64,000 bases of DNA from Hyposmocoma kahamanoa (lineage: Eukaryota > Arthropoda > Insecta > Lepidoptera > Cosmopterigidae), in assembly GCF_003589595.1 (NCBI RefSeq), contig NW_020653333.1, positions 1,646,611 to 1,710,610 on the forward strand, read 5' to 3'. A program made the translations under genes and the position numbers. Every line of letters starts with the position of its first letter. Positions within the stretch are counted from its first letter, which is position 1. The notes beneath the pieces were generated by a model. The model had not been told where the DNA came from and made no database searches. It worked only from the letters and a program-made list of their open reading frames with translations. Positions 21,130 to 33,067 of this stretch are shown here, piece by piece.

Positions 21130-22776
21130 GCAGTAATGACTTGGTCCACTTTCAATAGGCGTAGCCTCTCCTCGTCAAGCTCCTCTCGATTTTTAACATA
21201 AGGTTTTCCGTTACTGGTTATAAATGGATCAGAAGTACAAAGTAACGTGTGAAATACATCTTCATTTGTTGCAGATCTAGAGCACTTTCATCTAGAACAC
21301 TAGCCGTGGTTTATCAATTATTAATCCAAGCTCTTCTCGAAAGCGTCTTTGTATCACTGTTTTCTTCTCTTGTTTCATTTGTTTATTTTCGTTACTCGTA
21401 GCTGACCATTTTTGAAACGAAAGGTTGTAAGAAATATGCAAAATCATCTCCATACAGCGAATCCAGGCGTGCAGTGTTGATAATCCATAACGCAAAGAAT
21501 TTTCATTTTCGGGCCTAGCAGTTACATTTTGTAAAATATTCATTAGACGAGGAGTAAGTAGCTCCACAAATATTACATGTTGAACTTGAAGGAGTGTCGG
21601 TTAACACCTGAGCTACTTTGCCGTCTATCATGGTCAAAAAAAGTTTATGTTTGAACTTGAACGCCATTCCCTTCCTTAACAATCAACGATGGACTCAAAT
21701 TTGATTTTGAATATCGTTAACTACAGCTTTAGTTTTCTCAGGAGTTTCTTTCGAAAACTCAATTAAAACAGAGCGACAGAATCTCACGGATGAAGGCGCA
21801 GGATTTTGCCAAACAACAGACCAGTCTTTCCATCAATTAATCTGATGGGCACAACAGATGCAAGGAATAAGTATGAGTCTGATACAAGTTCAGACTCCTC
21901 TGGAGTCTTTGTTTATACTTACTTTGACCAGACGAGCCGTCACATCCCCATTTACTGTATACAACCAACTGTTTCAAACAGTTTTTGTGCACGGAATCTA
22001 TCATCAATATCCTCGTCGTTGTGTGATCTAACAAATCCTGTAGGGATGACATTTTTGCACATGTGTTTGTAAGTGGGTAACAGTTCTGTTTGCTTTTTTG
22101 TACTTTGTATTAAGGTGTTAGTAAGAAACAGTTCCGTTCATCCATAATATTCTTCAAATATGAATGTTGAGCCCTGGTCAGATCCAATTCAATAAATGCT
22201 TCTTGATTGCTCAGCGTTTGGATGGTATTAGAGTTGTCCATCAATTTTAGCACTGATATTTTTTTCTCTGCGTCTGCAGACCTCAATGCCTCCACGATTT
22301 TTGCTTCATTACTTTCTCCCTTTGATCGCAGCCCTAGAATATATGCACTATTGACGTGTTCGAATCCATATTCATTAAGTAGTGTAGTATTTTTACGCTT
22401 CTTACTAGATTCTGAAGAATTTCCTTAAGACATATTTTCTTTTTCGTTTTCCAATTGAAGTAGATGGAATGGAATCGATTGTCGTTGTCAAAGTAAAAGA
22501 AAAGTCTTGATCCAACCAATCACTGTTAACCCTCAAAGAGGCTTCTTTCTTTTGTGATGCTTGGCTCCATCGACTGTTAAACTGTGTTAACATTTTTTTT
22601 AAATCACTAATTATCAAACGTAAATTGTTCTTCGAAAGTTCATAATGATCTTGTAAAAATGTTTCTAGAACCGATTCATTTCTTCCAACTTCGATGTAGG
22701 AAAGTATTAGTTCTGGTCTCAAACATTTGAAAGTACTAATTTTCAAAGGAGTTTGGAAAAGTATATTCAGTAACAA
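21130..22776 (-). pseudogene. RAG1-like / Transib-like DDE transposase relic
   Basis: On the minus strand, several frames read in order as one degraded protein. An N-terminal part (22776-22405) is followed by a segment containing FIELDLTRAQ (about 22200). Then comes LQDLLDHTTTRIL with WGCDGSSGQS (about 21960-21935), whose CDG resembles the first catalytic Asp region of RAG1 (SCDGMGD). Next are a WQNPAPSSVRFCR segment, TMIDGKVAQVLTD and a zinc-binding-like CNICGAT (about 21560-21640; compare CTLCDAT in RAG1). After that comes LSTLHAWIR...EELGLIIDKPR (21500-21300; compare DALHCDIGN...KKMNLKP). The C-terminal part reads ATNEDVFHTLLCTSDPF (about 21240-21190). Stops and frameshifts separate the blocks and a segment after DKPR is missing, so it is inactive. 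No terminal inverted repeats or target duplication were identified. The order of blocks matches widespread invertebrate RAG1-like proteins known to me from memory; the assignment to RAG1L versus Transib is uncertain. Confidence 0.6.
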
Positions 22777-23302
22777 ACGGCTGCTTGTTTTAATAAATTT
22801 ATGAAATTAATGTGTCAGAGTATTATATAGTACCTAATGGTGTAGTGTGAATAATATCAATAACTATGATACATGTATTATGTACATGATAAGTATATTA
22901 ATAAATATATTATGCTATCGCGTTACATTGATAAGGGTATTTTTCTGCGGTAGGACATTTGTTACGATTTCTTTCATATCTATAGAAACCGTAAAAAACC
23001 GCAGCTGATTTTTATAAAATTTTGATAATGAATACCTACGCTATGAAATAATTCAAAATTCGAAGCTTCAACAAGCTTCGCTAATAGTCAAAACTTTTGA
23101 TGAATTTGCTCCATTTCTAATTATGATTTATTTTCTTTACATTACACAACAAATTTGAAAATTATCAACTATTTTTGACATGTACGTAAGATGTGCTTTA
23201 TAGAAATCTTATCTAACAAAATCAATACGAAATACGACGTCAAAAGTTCCATAATTGTACGGCACAACGAGATGAGCACGGTAAAGGACATTCTGGATGT
23301 AT

Positions 23303-23395
23303 TTTTATTAAATCAACATAAGTATGTTGATTTAATAAAATACTGAAGGTTTTTTTATGTTAGATAGGTATCTAACATAAAAAAACCTTCAGTAT
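23303..23395. repeat. Two adjacent perfect hairpins
   Basis: First: an 18-bp arm at 23303-23320 pairs exactly with 23323-23340 (2-base loop). Second: a 25-bp arm at 23340-23364 pairs exactly with 23371-23395 (loop taggta). The two share base 23340. Confidence 0.95.
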
Positions 23396-23447
23396 AATAA
23401 AGTATAACATCTAAACTATCAAATAAAATTAAATGTGTATTTCAATT

Positions 23448-23960
23448 AAGTGATTTGTCGTACATTACTTATATAAGTAACATAAATCCGTTGGTATTTT
23501 TTATTCTTATAATTGTTAACATTAAATTGACAATAATAACGAATTGTGTTTATTAAATTCTTTTAATTCGTCGAAGAACTAAAATAATTTCAATAATCAC
23601 ACAAAATAAAAGTACAAGCGAGAATAAAAATTGATGAGGCGTCAATTCAGAACGTATCCGAAGATAAACTTTTTCTTGTCATTAAAAAGGTTTTATAGTT
23701 CAACTGTTTTTCTTTCTTCTACAATTTCCTTCGCTACAGTGAGGTGAAAAGTTGTGTGTTTCGCTCGGCAGCAAAGTCGTTTTGCGTCTCGTGCCTTGAA
23801 ACCTTCGCTACGCTCAGGAATCTGTATTTGAACCACTTGCTTCGCTCGTGGTTCAACCTGAGCTTCCTTCGCTTGCTCAGGTTTCAATACAGGCACTCGC
23901 GTCAAACAACAACTTTGCAGCGTTGCATAACAAATAACTATTGTCTGTTGCAAGAGGGGA
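23448..23960 (-). repeat. Rep-G copy 2, longest open frame
   Basis: The minus strand carries an uninterrupted frame (23974-23693) with QSCCLTRVPVLKPEQAKEAQ, VEPRAKQVVQIQIPERSEGF and ending ERKTVEL-stop. The gcttcgctcg-like word recurs along it. The outer end seen in copies 3 and 4 (palindrome, gaggtgaaaa) is missing here and replaced by the double hairpin at 23303-23395. Confidence 0.75.
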
Positions 23961-25207
23961 AAGAAACAAAGCAAAAACCGATAACTGTGTGCACTGAGCT
24001 ATGAGAACTGTGAAGTACTACTACACTACTACACAACACTACTAGGACCAGAGATATATATTTTAGACGCAATAGATTTTGTGAAAAACATTAAGCTATT
24101 TCGGCAAGGCTTTTCCGTTAGTCGCACGTATACAACAACAATACAAGTAATTTATTAAATAAAAATCATATACTTTCATGTAGTAGGTACTAGGACAACC
24201 TACATACAGCCTCTCTAAGAAATTGTAATTTTATTTTATTTATATCATTATTTACTTTTATTATTGATTTTAATTATTATTGTATTGTTGAAAGTTCATT
24301 ACCATCAATATCTATAATTGCAAGTTACGACGTTTTGATATTATATTGAAATTGCAATCAATGTGCTGCCATGTTGCGGTTAATTGCTGAACGATGACCA
24401 TATTGCAGGGGTATAAGCTTTGCTTTCGTTTCTTGTAACAAAAAATATTTCGATAAACAGAAAATTGAAAATTTAGTAAATTAAGACTTTCCGATGATAT
24501 GAAATACCACCACGGGTGATATTGTTGATGCGGCTATCAATTTTGCACACCAAAACAGCACAATAGCGCATTTTTCTGGGATTTTAGAGAATTTGCCCGA
24601 AAGAATGACACAACCATACTCAGCATACTAAGCGCAAATGGCGGACTGAGCTCAAATAGGTCTTTAGAGACCCATAGTTGGCACGCGGACGCTACTAACT
24701 TTTACTCTATTTATTGTTCAGTGGTGGGCACGTAAACGCACATTTTCGATTTTTTGAAAATTACTAAAAAGTAATTAAATTAATCCAATTTTTTTACGTA
24801 ATACACAATTTAGGTACTTAGTTACTATACTTTACAAAGCTGAGGATTGCAGAATTAAAAAAAAAAATAGTAATTGCCCATTTGAGTAATGTAATAACGT
24901 AATGCGAATACCTTACACTAAAATAATTTCTAATATTTTTAATGACCTCGGTAGGATAAATAATACCCTGGCAGCTCCGACTTCTGAATAGGCGGAGCTT
25001 ATAAATTAGTTAAGCAGATAATTTAATCTAAGAAATATTTAGATTAAGAGCCCGCGCAAACCGGCGGACCGCATGACGGAGAACATTAAATTTATATAAT
25101 AATAAGTGTACATTTTATGCTATTAAAATAAAGATAAGATAAAGATAAATTTATTCTGTATAAATAACCTTTTATTTACATACACAGACTATTGTTGTAT
25201 GTTTTTT
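23961..25207. other. Unassigned DNA
   Basis: Mostly AT-rich, with a GC-richer spot at 25050-25080 (cccgcgcaaaccggcggacc). No conserved frame recognised. Confidence 0.45.
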
Positions 25208-25396
25208 TTTATAATATTAAGTGACGGGACGAACAAGTCGTGCGCCTCATGGTAAGCTACACGCCTGTCCATAACAATTGCAGTCCAGCTTTAAATCGCA
25301 AAGATCCCGCCCGTCACCCTGAGACATAAGTTGACAAGTCCCATGTGCCTGTAATTTCACCCTTCAAAAGTGGAACACAGTAATGATCACACTACT
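25208..25396 (-). repeat. Rep-B copy
   Basis: Reverse copy opening tttttataatattaagtgac; the central part is deleted at about 25310. Confidence 0.78.
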
Positions 25397-26034
25397 GCTT
25401 TGCGACAGAAATTATTTGATTTGGCAAAAAGTAACCAGTGTCGTTCTCCTGGGTCCCATCTATATTTATACCAAAATTCATCTAAACTGGTTCAGCGGTT
25501 TAGGCGTGAAAATACCAGGTAGATACGAGTTATTTTCAGATTTTTAATATTAGTTTGGATTTCAATTGAAAAAGCACAAAACATACATTGTTAAGTGTCT
25601 ATACTACCACCTCGAATGGCTTTGGTTGATTCCGCATAAAAGTGAAAGTGTGGAATGAATCACTTTGGAAAAAATATATAGTAAAATTAAGGATATACAT
25701 GCACTGATTACTATACGGTGTAAAAGCACGATACCTGAAAATTTTCACAATAAAAAAACACAAACTTGCTTCGAAATTTTACAAGAAAACCGCTGTATTC
25801 AATAAGTACTTTACGTATACCGATGATTTTTTATATCAACTAAATATAACACGTATACTATACCATATACGTTATTCAAATGGCCTCAATTTCGTTTGTA
25901 AATTGTCAATTCCCAATATAATCTCTTCTGCCTACCCATCTGCCGGTTCACGCTTACCCTAAGGGACCCATTTATAAGGGTGGAGTTTGTAAAACCCTCT
26001 TTAAACAAATGAAGATTTAAAAAAATATAAACTT

Positions 26035-26220
26035 GTTTTTTAAACAAATCAACGTTTCGGGCCCTTTGCAGGTTTCATGGGTTTACTAAATTGGTAAAGT
26101 CATCAACTAGTTATGTCTAACATTAATGCATTTGAAAAAACAAATAAACGCGATTTAAATCCGGAAAAACATTTATATTTCCTATGTGTAACAATTGCGA
26201 AAACCTAAGAACTCCAAATA
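26035..26220. repeat. Rep-H copy 2
   Basis: aatcaacgtttcgggccctt start, aacgcgatttaaatccgg and tgtgtaacaattgcgaaaac; collinear with 12075-12222 but carrying about 40 extra bases after the cccttt. Confidence 0.7.
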
Positions 26221-26874
26221 TAAAGATACTTCGATGTAGAACGGGCGTAAATACCAAACTACAAAGTTTACAAGACGAGTGATAAACAACCAATTTATAA
26301 ACGTTTTAGTTAAAATCCCTTTTATTTTTATACCTGTTTACGTAAAAGAAATCTTTTTGACAGACAGAAGGATCATGAACATTGATCCAAGATGCATAAC
26401 GATGATTCTCAAAGTGGTCTATATCCAACCTGTAAGGGGTCCATGTCAGCGACTAAAATAGGGAATGCATGAAACGTTAAGGGGGGTCAAGTGAATGAAA
26501 TCTAATGCTTGGTTTCCATAAATGGAATTATCGGCATTATAAAAAAAAAATATTATTTGACATGCAAAATACAAACAATTATAAAATATTAAATAATTCG
26601 TTCATAAAAACAAAAAAAAAATAGAAAATTAGGAAAAAAATATAAAAAAGAGTTAAAACAATTAACCAAATAAAAAGGGTCCATGAATTAGCATTTGAGG
26701 TCTATGCTAATTACATAGCCCCCGCTGATATTCCGCCATGGCTTGTCATAAAAATAGAACTCCATAAATTATTTAAAAAATCAAATACTGGCACAATCAG
26801 ACTCTAAATAAATACAGTATAGTACTTATGTAAATTACATAATCCTTTCTTTAAAATAGGTATTTAAATTACCT

Positions 26875-27079
26875 GCACACACTCGTAGCCTCGCACTAGG
26901 GAGGGAAACTCTGTATCGCGGGTGCCGTGGACACATACATAGGTAGACAACCACAAATTACACCCAAATTGACGAGAGAAATAAATGTAGGCCATACAAA
27001 TGTTTCTCCCAGCCCGAGAATCCAACTCGGGACCTCTGCGTGGCAATCCAGCATGGCAACAGTTCGGCCACAGAGGCAG
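26875..27079 (-). mobile_element. SINE-A copy 7
   Basis: Head gcctctgtggccgaactgtt side at 27079. The body is complete to gtgtgcagg at 26875, without a long (ATT)n tail. Confidence 0.88.
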
Positions 27080-27211
27080 TTGACGTTTCACAACAAACAA
27101 GATATTCGGTTAGATAAATGTAAACATCCATTTCACTTTTTTAATAAAGTTTTTCACTAGCACTGTGTCAGCTGTCAAACACACATTCGATTAATTTGTA
27201 AAAAATGAATA

Positions 27212-27805
27212 TCAGAAACCCAAGGGGTTTACGCAAAAGAGTAAAAAATTACACGTGGTCCAGTGGACAAAAAGTTTGGGAACCTCTGGCCTATAATAAT
27301 AATTTCTGATAGTGTCTGTCAGATGATTTTCATTACGAAGTTGTTTGATTAGAAGAATGCCAAGATTGCGAGCTTCATTTACTGGCACATTGTTTGCATC
27401 CTTGATTGTCCGAGTACTATGAGCTTCTACATTTCCTGTTCGTTTCTTGGTATTCAAAACCATGTATTTGGATTTACTACCGTTTAGCAGTAATCCGCGT
27501 CTGTATGAGTCACATAGAACGCAAGATGTGTAAATCTACAGATTTACATTGAAATATACATTGTGTATCATCGACATAAATATCTTTAATGGTTAATATG
27601 CTCAACCACATTAGCACTGTGAGTAATAAAGAGAGTGGGATCTAAACACAAACCTTGTGGTATTCCTAACTTCGGCCGAAATCCGATACCCATATATGTA
27701 GTTTCACCTTTTATTGACATCGATTTTTTTGAGTAACGATCATACTATTAGATGGCAAAGTTAATACAAATGTAATGATACAACTTCGCCAGCAATAGGT
27801 CAATA
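27212..27805 (-). pseudogene. LINE reverse-transcriptase palm fragment (YVDD)
   Basis: Minus-strand translation, with frame changes, gives LGIPQGLCLDPTLFITH (27666-27620), then the polymerase active-site box YVDDTQ (YVDD at 27578-27567). It continues through an open stretch KSKYMVLNTKKRTG...NEARNLGIL (27463-27340). These are the ordered B, C and D motifs of a non-LTR retrotransposon reverse transcriptase (jockey/CR1-like). Stops interrupt it (for example after the DLHILRSM segment), so it is dead. A SINE-A copy begins immediately to the right at 27824. Confidence 0.72.
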
Positions 27806-27823
27806 TTTAAGCAATCACTTTAC

Positions 27824-27977
27824 TGCCTCCGCGGCCGAACGGTTATCATACTGGACTACGACGTAGAGGGCTCGGCTTCAATTCCCGGGCCGGGAGATAT
27901 ATTTGTAAGTCCTACATTTATTTCTCTAGTGAGTTTGGGAGTAATTTGTGGTTGTCTATGTGTGTGTGTCCATGGCA
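27824..27977 (+). mobile_element. SINE-A copy 8
   Basis: tgcctccgcggccgaacggt head, aattcccgggccgggaga box-B region, body to gtgtgtccatggcac; truncated at the 3' end. Confidence 0.88.
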
Positions 27978-28426
27978 CATGGTACAAAATCAAAGGCTCA
28001 GAAAAAGTCCAATGGGGTTAAATTAAGTACCCTGGCCATTATCCTGTGGAGATAAGATATCATCAACAACTTTGATCTTAGCAGTTGTCGTACTATATTT
28101 TTTCTAAAACCGGACTGTACTCTAGGATGAACCTTGTTTGACTTTTGACCTGACCTTTGATGCTCATTACAAAAGGTCGTAGTAGCTTTTAGGACATTGA
28201 TTTGCTTGTTGTAAACATGTGTTAGCTTCAATAATTTATATTCTTATGTAAATTTAATGTTATTCTACTATTACGTTAAGTAAATGTTAGTAACAAGAGT
28301 ATTATTGAGATTTAATGTGAATGTGCTTTTTACTTTAAACAGGGTTCCGATAGACGGCGTTGCAATGTCGTTGTAGTTTGTTTTTAAAATGTTATTCCCA
28401 CAGTTACGAGTATATTATCAGATATT

Positions 28427-28572
28427 TTTTTATAATACTAAGTGACGGGACGAATAAGTTGTGTGTCTGGTGGTAAGCGACTGTCCCTAATAGTTTGTAC
28501 CATTCAGAGCTTTAAATCACAAAGGTCTGAGGGGCAGTGCCACTGCGCCCGACACCCTGAGACATAAGTTTA
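28427..28572 (-). repeat. Rep-B copy, truncated
   Basis: Reverse copy from ttttataatactaagtgacg to ccctgagacataagtt. Confidence 0.78.
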
Positions 28573-28852
28573 CATATGCTATTGAATACAGCGGCATTTC
28601 TTGTAATGTTTCGAGGCAAGTTTGTGTTTTTTTCCGTCATGAAAATTTTTAAGAATTGTGTTTTCACACCATATAGTAATCAGTGTCCTCAATTTTACTG
28701 TATATTTTTTCCAAAGTGATTAATTCAACACTTTGACTATTATGCGGAATCAACAAACACCATTTGAGATTGTACAGACTCTTAAATGGAAGAGTTATAA
28801 AATTGTTATAGATAATTTGTTTCATGTAGTTCGTATTTTTATGACTTTTTTG

Positions 28853-29138
28853 CATTGACTTACAATTATATGGACGTCGGGTCCGCGCTAAAAAGTGTCC
28901 GAACTTATAGGGCGTTAAAATCGTATACAGAGCGTCATTCACGCTCTAGTCTTCCTTTGTTCGACTGACAGCGAAGCAAGCAAAATTAGACAGTACTGCG
29001 ATGACATTACAATTTAAATTCAACGTTTTAGATATGTCATATTCCTTGACATGTCACTACGTTTAAATAGGTTGACTTGGGACATTTTTTTCGTGGTTTT
29101 TGTATTATACCCGTCGTGCATTTATTTGTAAGTCAATG
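28853..29138. mobile_element. CATTGACTT MITE, copy 1 (286 bp)
   Basis: Starts cattgacttacaattatatg and ends with the inverted form tttatttgtaagtcaatg. Flanked on both sides by cttttttg, a perfect 8-bp duplication. About 58 bp longer than the other copies because of extra internal sequence near 28975-29060. Confidence 0.88.
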
Positions 29139-29319
29139 CTTTTTTGTGATAAAAGCACTCCTAACATATTAGTAGAGAACAGCGTTTTTTTGTACCGCTA
29201 AAGGATGTTATAAAAATTAAAGCTCTGACGTGTAAAATCAATACGACTTAAAATATGTCAGTTTAAGAAATGCTCTCTGAACACTTTCAAGTTATAACAA
29301 CTTTTTTTATTAATAAATC

Positions 29320-29560
29320 GATCTCATAAGTTCGTGGAATTATATCCATTTGCCAAGTTTTATGGTAATTGGTTAGCGGATAGTGTGCGCCACCGGATTC
29401 ATTTCCTAGTTTGCCATCTTTAGAGGTGGAATATTTTCTTCATATTCAAATGGGACCACTACTGAGGTATCCTCCATCCAACAAAAAAATAATCATCAAA
29501 ATCGGTTCACAGACAGAGTAATCGCATAACATACACACAAAAAATGAAGTCGATTAAAAA
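29320..29560 (+). repeat. Rep-D copy 2
   Basis: Longer at the 5' side (atccatttgccaagttttat, ggattcatttcctagtttgc), then the gtggaatattttcttcat body; ends near gaagtcgatt. Confidence 0.72.
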
Positions 29561-29777
29561 AAGGAAAACATTTCCTAAAACTACAAAAAAATCTACCTTC
29601 AACTCTTCTGTATTTATTTATTAGACACATGGTGTTTTACTAACATGAGAATTCATAAGCCAAACAATAGGTAAACAAAGATCTGTAACTAACGCATAAA
29701 GAAATTTGTAAGATCTGCTGACACGGTCTATAGTTCAGTTGTTTCAATTGCCGTCGCCCCGGCGTAGCATCAGACCT

Positions 29778-30557
29778 GGGGGCCTACCATAACCTTTCCA
29801 AAAACAATCTTATTTCAATGTAAGTTTAAAGTAAGCTTGTTATAATATTACTTATATTCGTACCATGACGAATCTATCAACCAAGTAATGTATTATTGCA
29901 AAAGGGATTGAAAGAACGAATGATTTCCCAATATTGTCTATTCCTTACTAAAAATAGGAAAGAGATAATGCCGACTGTTAAAAAAAAGAAAAGTATGTAA
30001 TTATAAAATCTATTAAAATTACGTCGTTTTCAATAATTATTCCGCATTTTTATGAAGAAAAATAAATAAAACAAGCTGAGCCTTGATAGTCACGTTGTGA
30101 ATTCGGAACTATAATCTAGTGTCAATTGTTAGTTTCGCCAAGGAGCATATAGATGGCGCTGTTACAATTTCACCAAATAAACATGGCGTATTTTTATTTA
30201 ATGAAAAATTATTTACTATGTGCTAATAAATAAAAAATAAACAAAATATTGAAGAGATATATGTATCAACTTAACTTTTAATCATTACAAATCAATATTA
30301 AGATAATAAAACTGAAAAGAATATTGTTTCCATTGCATCAGTGTAACTATTTTAAGATTGCTAAATTTGACAGAGAGCAATATTACTTTAATGTAAAGTC
30401 CCGTCATAGTACGAACTGAGTAAAGGAATAGTCACAAAGCTGCCAATAAAACATCATAGTTTTAACATGACAATAAGCTTACTTTAAGCGCGTCATGGTA
30501 CGAAAAGTCAATGTAAGGTTAAAGTAATACTGTTTTAAGAGGTTGTGTTAGACCCCC
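29778..30557. mobile_element. CAGGGGGCC-type DNA element, intact copy
   Basis: Opens gggggcctaccataaccttt and closes with gaggttgtgttagaccccc, an imperfect terminal inverted repeat. It is homologous over its length, in reverse orientation, to 61448-62364 but lacks the nested MITE. The terminal CA is mutated to CT here. No convincing target duplication. Confidence 0.7.
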
Positions 30558-30563
30558 AGTAGT

Positions 30564-30828
30564 AGAAGCAGTAGAGCTCCTTATCACAGAGTTCTTCCAG
30601 GGAAGTACTGCCACTTTACCTATTTCTGCCGCCAAGCAGTAATGTAGGCATTACTGCCTTCCGGCCTTGAAGGGAAAGCGTGCAGGTGAACTTACAGGCA
30701 CATGGGACTTGTCGACTTTTGTCATCTATGGGATTTAAAGTGGCAAATTATATGGACTGACAGACGTGTCGCTTACCAACAGGCGCACGAGTTGTTCGTC
30801 CCGTCACTTGATATCATAAAAAAAAAGG
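30564..30828 (+). repeat. Rep-B copy
   Basis: agcagtagagctccttatca through gatatcataaaaaaaa; abuts the end of the CAGGGGGCC element. Confidence 0.8.
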
Positions 30829-31200
30829 TTGGTTGGTTAGAGTCCAGTCAAATCGAAAAAAAATTTCTTTATTAATAAACAATTTCGCTGTTCTAGTTCA
30901 AATTTCACAGAGAGCCACATGCACTTAACCGAAATATATATTTAATTAGCAATTATAACGACGAGCAGATTGACCTCGTTGACGGAATTAATTGACCAAA
31001 TGACTACTTTATTTCGAATGAAAATTGTATTTTCGTTTCACGCGTTTGATGCACGGCAAATTGAAGATTTGCGATAACAAAGAAAGAGAATACATATTTC
31101 ATTTGTTTACATACCACAAAAGAAAAAAAACGAAACAAAAGAAAAACAAAACAACCAAAAAATTCAGACGTAAAACATAAATAAATAATTACGAAATAAA

Positions 31201-31503
31201 ACAGAGCTCCATGTGAAAGAGTTCGTCCAGTGAAGTCCTGAGGTACTCTAAAAACCTTCTTACTTATTTCTGCCGCCAAGCAGTAATGTGGTCATTACTG
31301 CGTTCCGGTTTTGAAGGGTTAAGGCTGCTGGTGAAATTACAGGCACATGAGACTTGTTAACTTATATCTCAGGGTGACATGCGTAGTGGCAGTGCCCCTC
31401 AGATCTTTGCGATTTAAAGCTACAACTGTTACGGACAGGCGTGTAGCTTACCACCAGGCACACGACTTGTTTGTCCCGTCACTAGATATTATAACAAAAA
31501 AAT
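31201..31503 (+). repeat. Rep-B copy (full)
   Basis: acagagctccatgtgaaaga to gatattataacaaaaaaa, with a small insertion near 31245. Confidence 0.8.
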
Positions 31504-32096
31504 GTATATAAACGGAAACTATGTATTCACATAAACACTGTTGCTACCACACAAAATATCAGCCGCGGCAACAAAGGGGTCACTAACTCGACCCAAACTC
31601 CAAATTATGAAGCCCAGGGTTCCTGTTCGTAAATACTAAATCAAGTGACCGTAAATCTAGATAATCAAGACCTATTTTGAGCTTCAAACTCTCCGTCAAA
31701 ATGGTTTCAATGAAAAGCAACTTTACGAGAAATAAAACCGCTCATAACTTCGTAACGAATGTGGTTGTTAAATTCAATTATTTCTCATCATAAAATGCGG
31801 TTATAATACGTTTCCGAAATAGCGTCTTAACACGGTTGTTGTACCTATTGTTGCCGACGTTACTTATTAATTAACAATGAATGTTTGTTGGGGAAACTAT
31901 TAAGCATTAGTTGCCTCATTTCAGTGCAAGACTGTAGAGTCGTGAATTGTTTATAGTTCTTAGGACAACGCTTGGTCTGCGTGTTCAACTAAAGAATTCG
32001 AGTATGGCCTGACCAGAGTAAAGTAAGTCAAAAAAACAAATCTGTAAGTAAGAAAGAACCTTATGTGCCAAACAGTAAGTATTGATCCCGTTTAAC

Positions 32097-32129
32097 TGCC
32101 TCTGTGGCCGAACGGTTACCATGCTGGAC
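32097..32129 (+). mobile_element. SINE-A copy 9, head half
   Basis: tgcctctgtggccgaacggt to ccatgctggac, after which unrelated DNA begins; the body resumes at 32648. Confidence 0.8.
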
Positions 32130-32295
32130 CGTCAAGCATAAGTTCTGAGGAGCACTACCACTCTCAGGCTGACGGCACCCTGAGGGTTACCTATCAGCAG
32201 TCCGAAATGATATTTTCCAGAAATAACGTTTGGTCGAAACTTCATAACCTCGAAAGTAATTTTGAGCGGAAAATGTTTTTTTTTCTTTTAAACCT

Positions 32296-32325
32296 AACTT
32301 AACCTAACCTAACCGAACCTAATCG
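32296..32325. repeat. Telomere-like (CCTAA) motif
   Basis: cctaacttaacctaacctaa ccgaacctaat is a short imperfect run of the insect telomere unit (TTAGG on the other strand). Confidence 0.6.
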
Positions 32326-32454
32326 TGTCTTTGCGATAAACATTCAACATATCCTGAAAGAACAAATGTTTCGTTATAATTCGGTTTTCGGTGTAATGAA
32401 AATTCGAACAAATGTTATTTCGGACAAAAAATTTTCGACTTTGTGATAGGTTAC

Positions 32455-32646
32455 CCACCCTGAGACATCAGTTGACAAGTTCCATGTGCCTGTAATATTA
32501 CCAGCACTCTTACCCTTTAAAACCGGAACACAGTATTGCTGCTTAGCGGCACAAATAGGTAAGGTGGCAGTACTTACCAGAACCAACTCTTTCACAGGGT
32601 GTTCTACCGCTACTAAAATTGTATACGATTATAAGGGGTAAATAGT
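32455..32646 (-). repeat. Rep-B copy with 5' extension
   Basis: Reverse copy that continues past ctctac(t)gct into attgtatacgattataagg, a junction shared with the copy at 35376. It is part of the DNA inserted into SINE-A copy 9. Confidence 0.78.
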
Positions 32647-32647
32647 T

Positions 32648-32813
32648 CGATTCCCGTGCCGGGAGAAATATTTCTATGGCCTACATTTATTTCTCTCGTG
32701 AGTTTGGGTGTAATTTGTGGTTGTCTATGTGTGTGTCCATGGCACCCGCGATACAGGGTTTCCCTAGTACGGGGCAATGAGTGTTTGTGCTTTATTATTA
32801 TTATTATTACTAC
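32648..32813 (+). mobile_element. SINE-A copy 9, body half
   Basis: Resumes at gttcgattcccgtgccggga, close to where 32129 left off, and runs to an (ATT)n tail. This implies insertion of 32130-32647 into the SINE. Confidence 0.85.
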
Positions 32814-32847
32814 AAAGTGTTGTAAAGAGAATGAGGTTCTTTTTTAT

Positions 32848-33065
32848 GACACCAAGTGTCTGGTGGTAAACGACATGCCTGTTTATAACAGTTGCAGTGT
32901 CACGTAGAGCTTTAAATAACAAAGATTTTAGGGACAATGCCACTGCGCCCGTTACCATAAGACATAAGTTAATAAGTCCTGTAATTTCACCAGCACCCTT
33001 ACCATTCAAAACCGAAACGCAGTATTACTGACATTATTGCTTGGAGGCAGAAATAGGTAACGCGG
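32848..33065 (-). repeat. Rep-B copy
   Basis: Reverse copy starting tttttatgacaccaagtgtc and ending gcagaaataggtaacg; the gggacgaacaag-type stretch is missing. Confidence 0.78.
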
Positions 33066-33067
33066 CG

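Noticed and set aside
12090..26470. Rep-H as a complete element with terminal inverted repeats (aacgtttc ... gaaacgtt near 26047 and 26470)
   Set aside because: The inverted match is too short to define ends, and the other copies do not show it.
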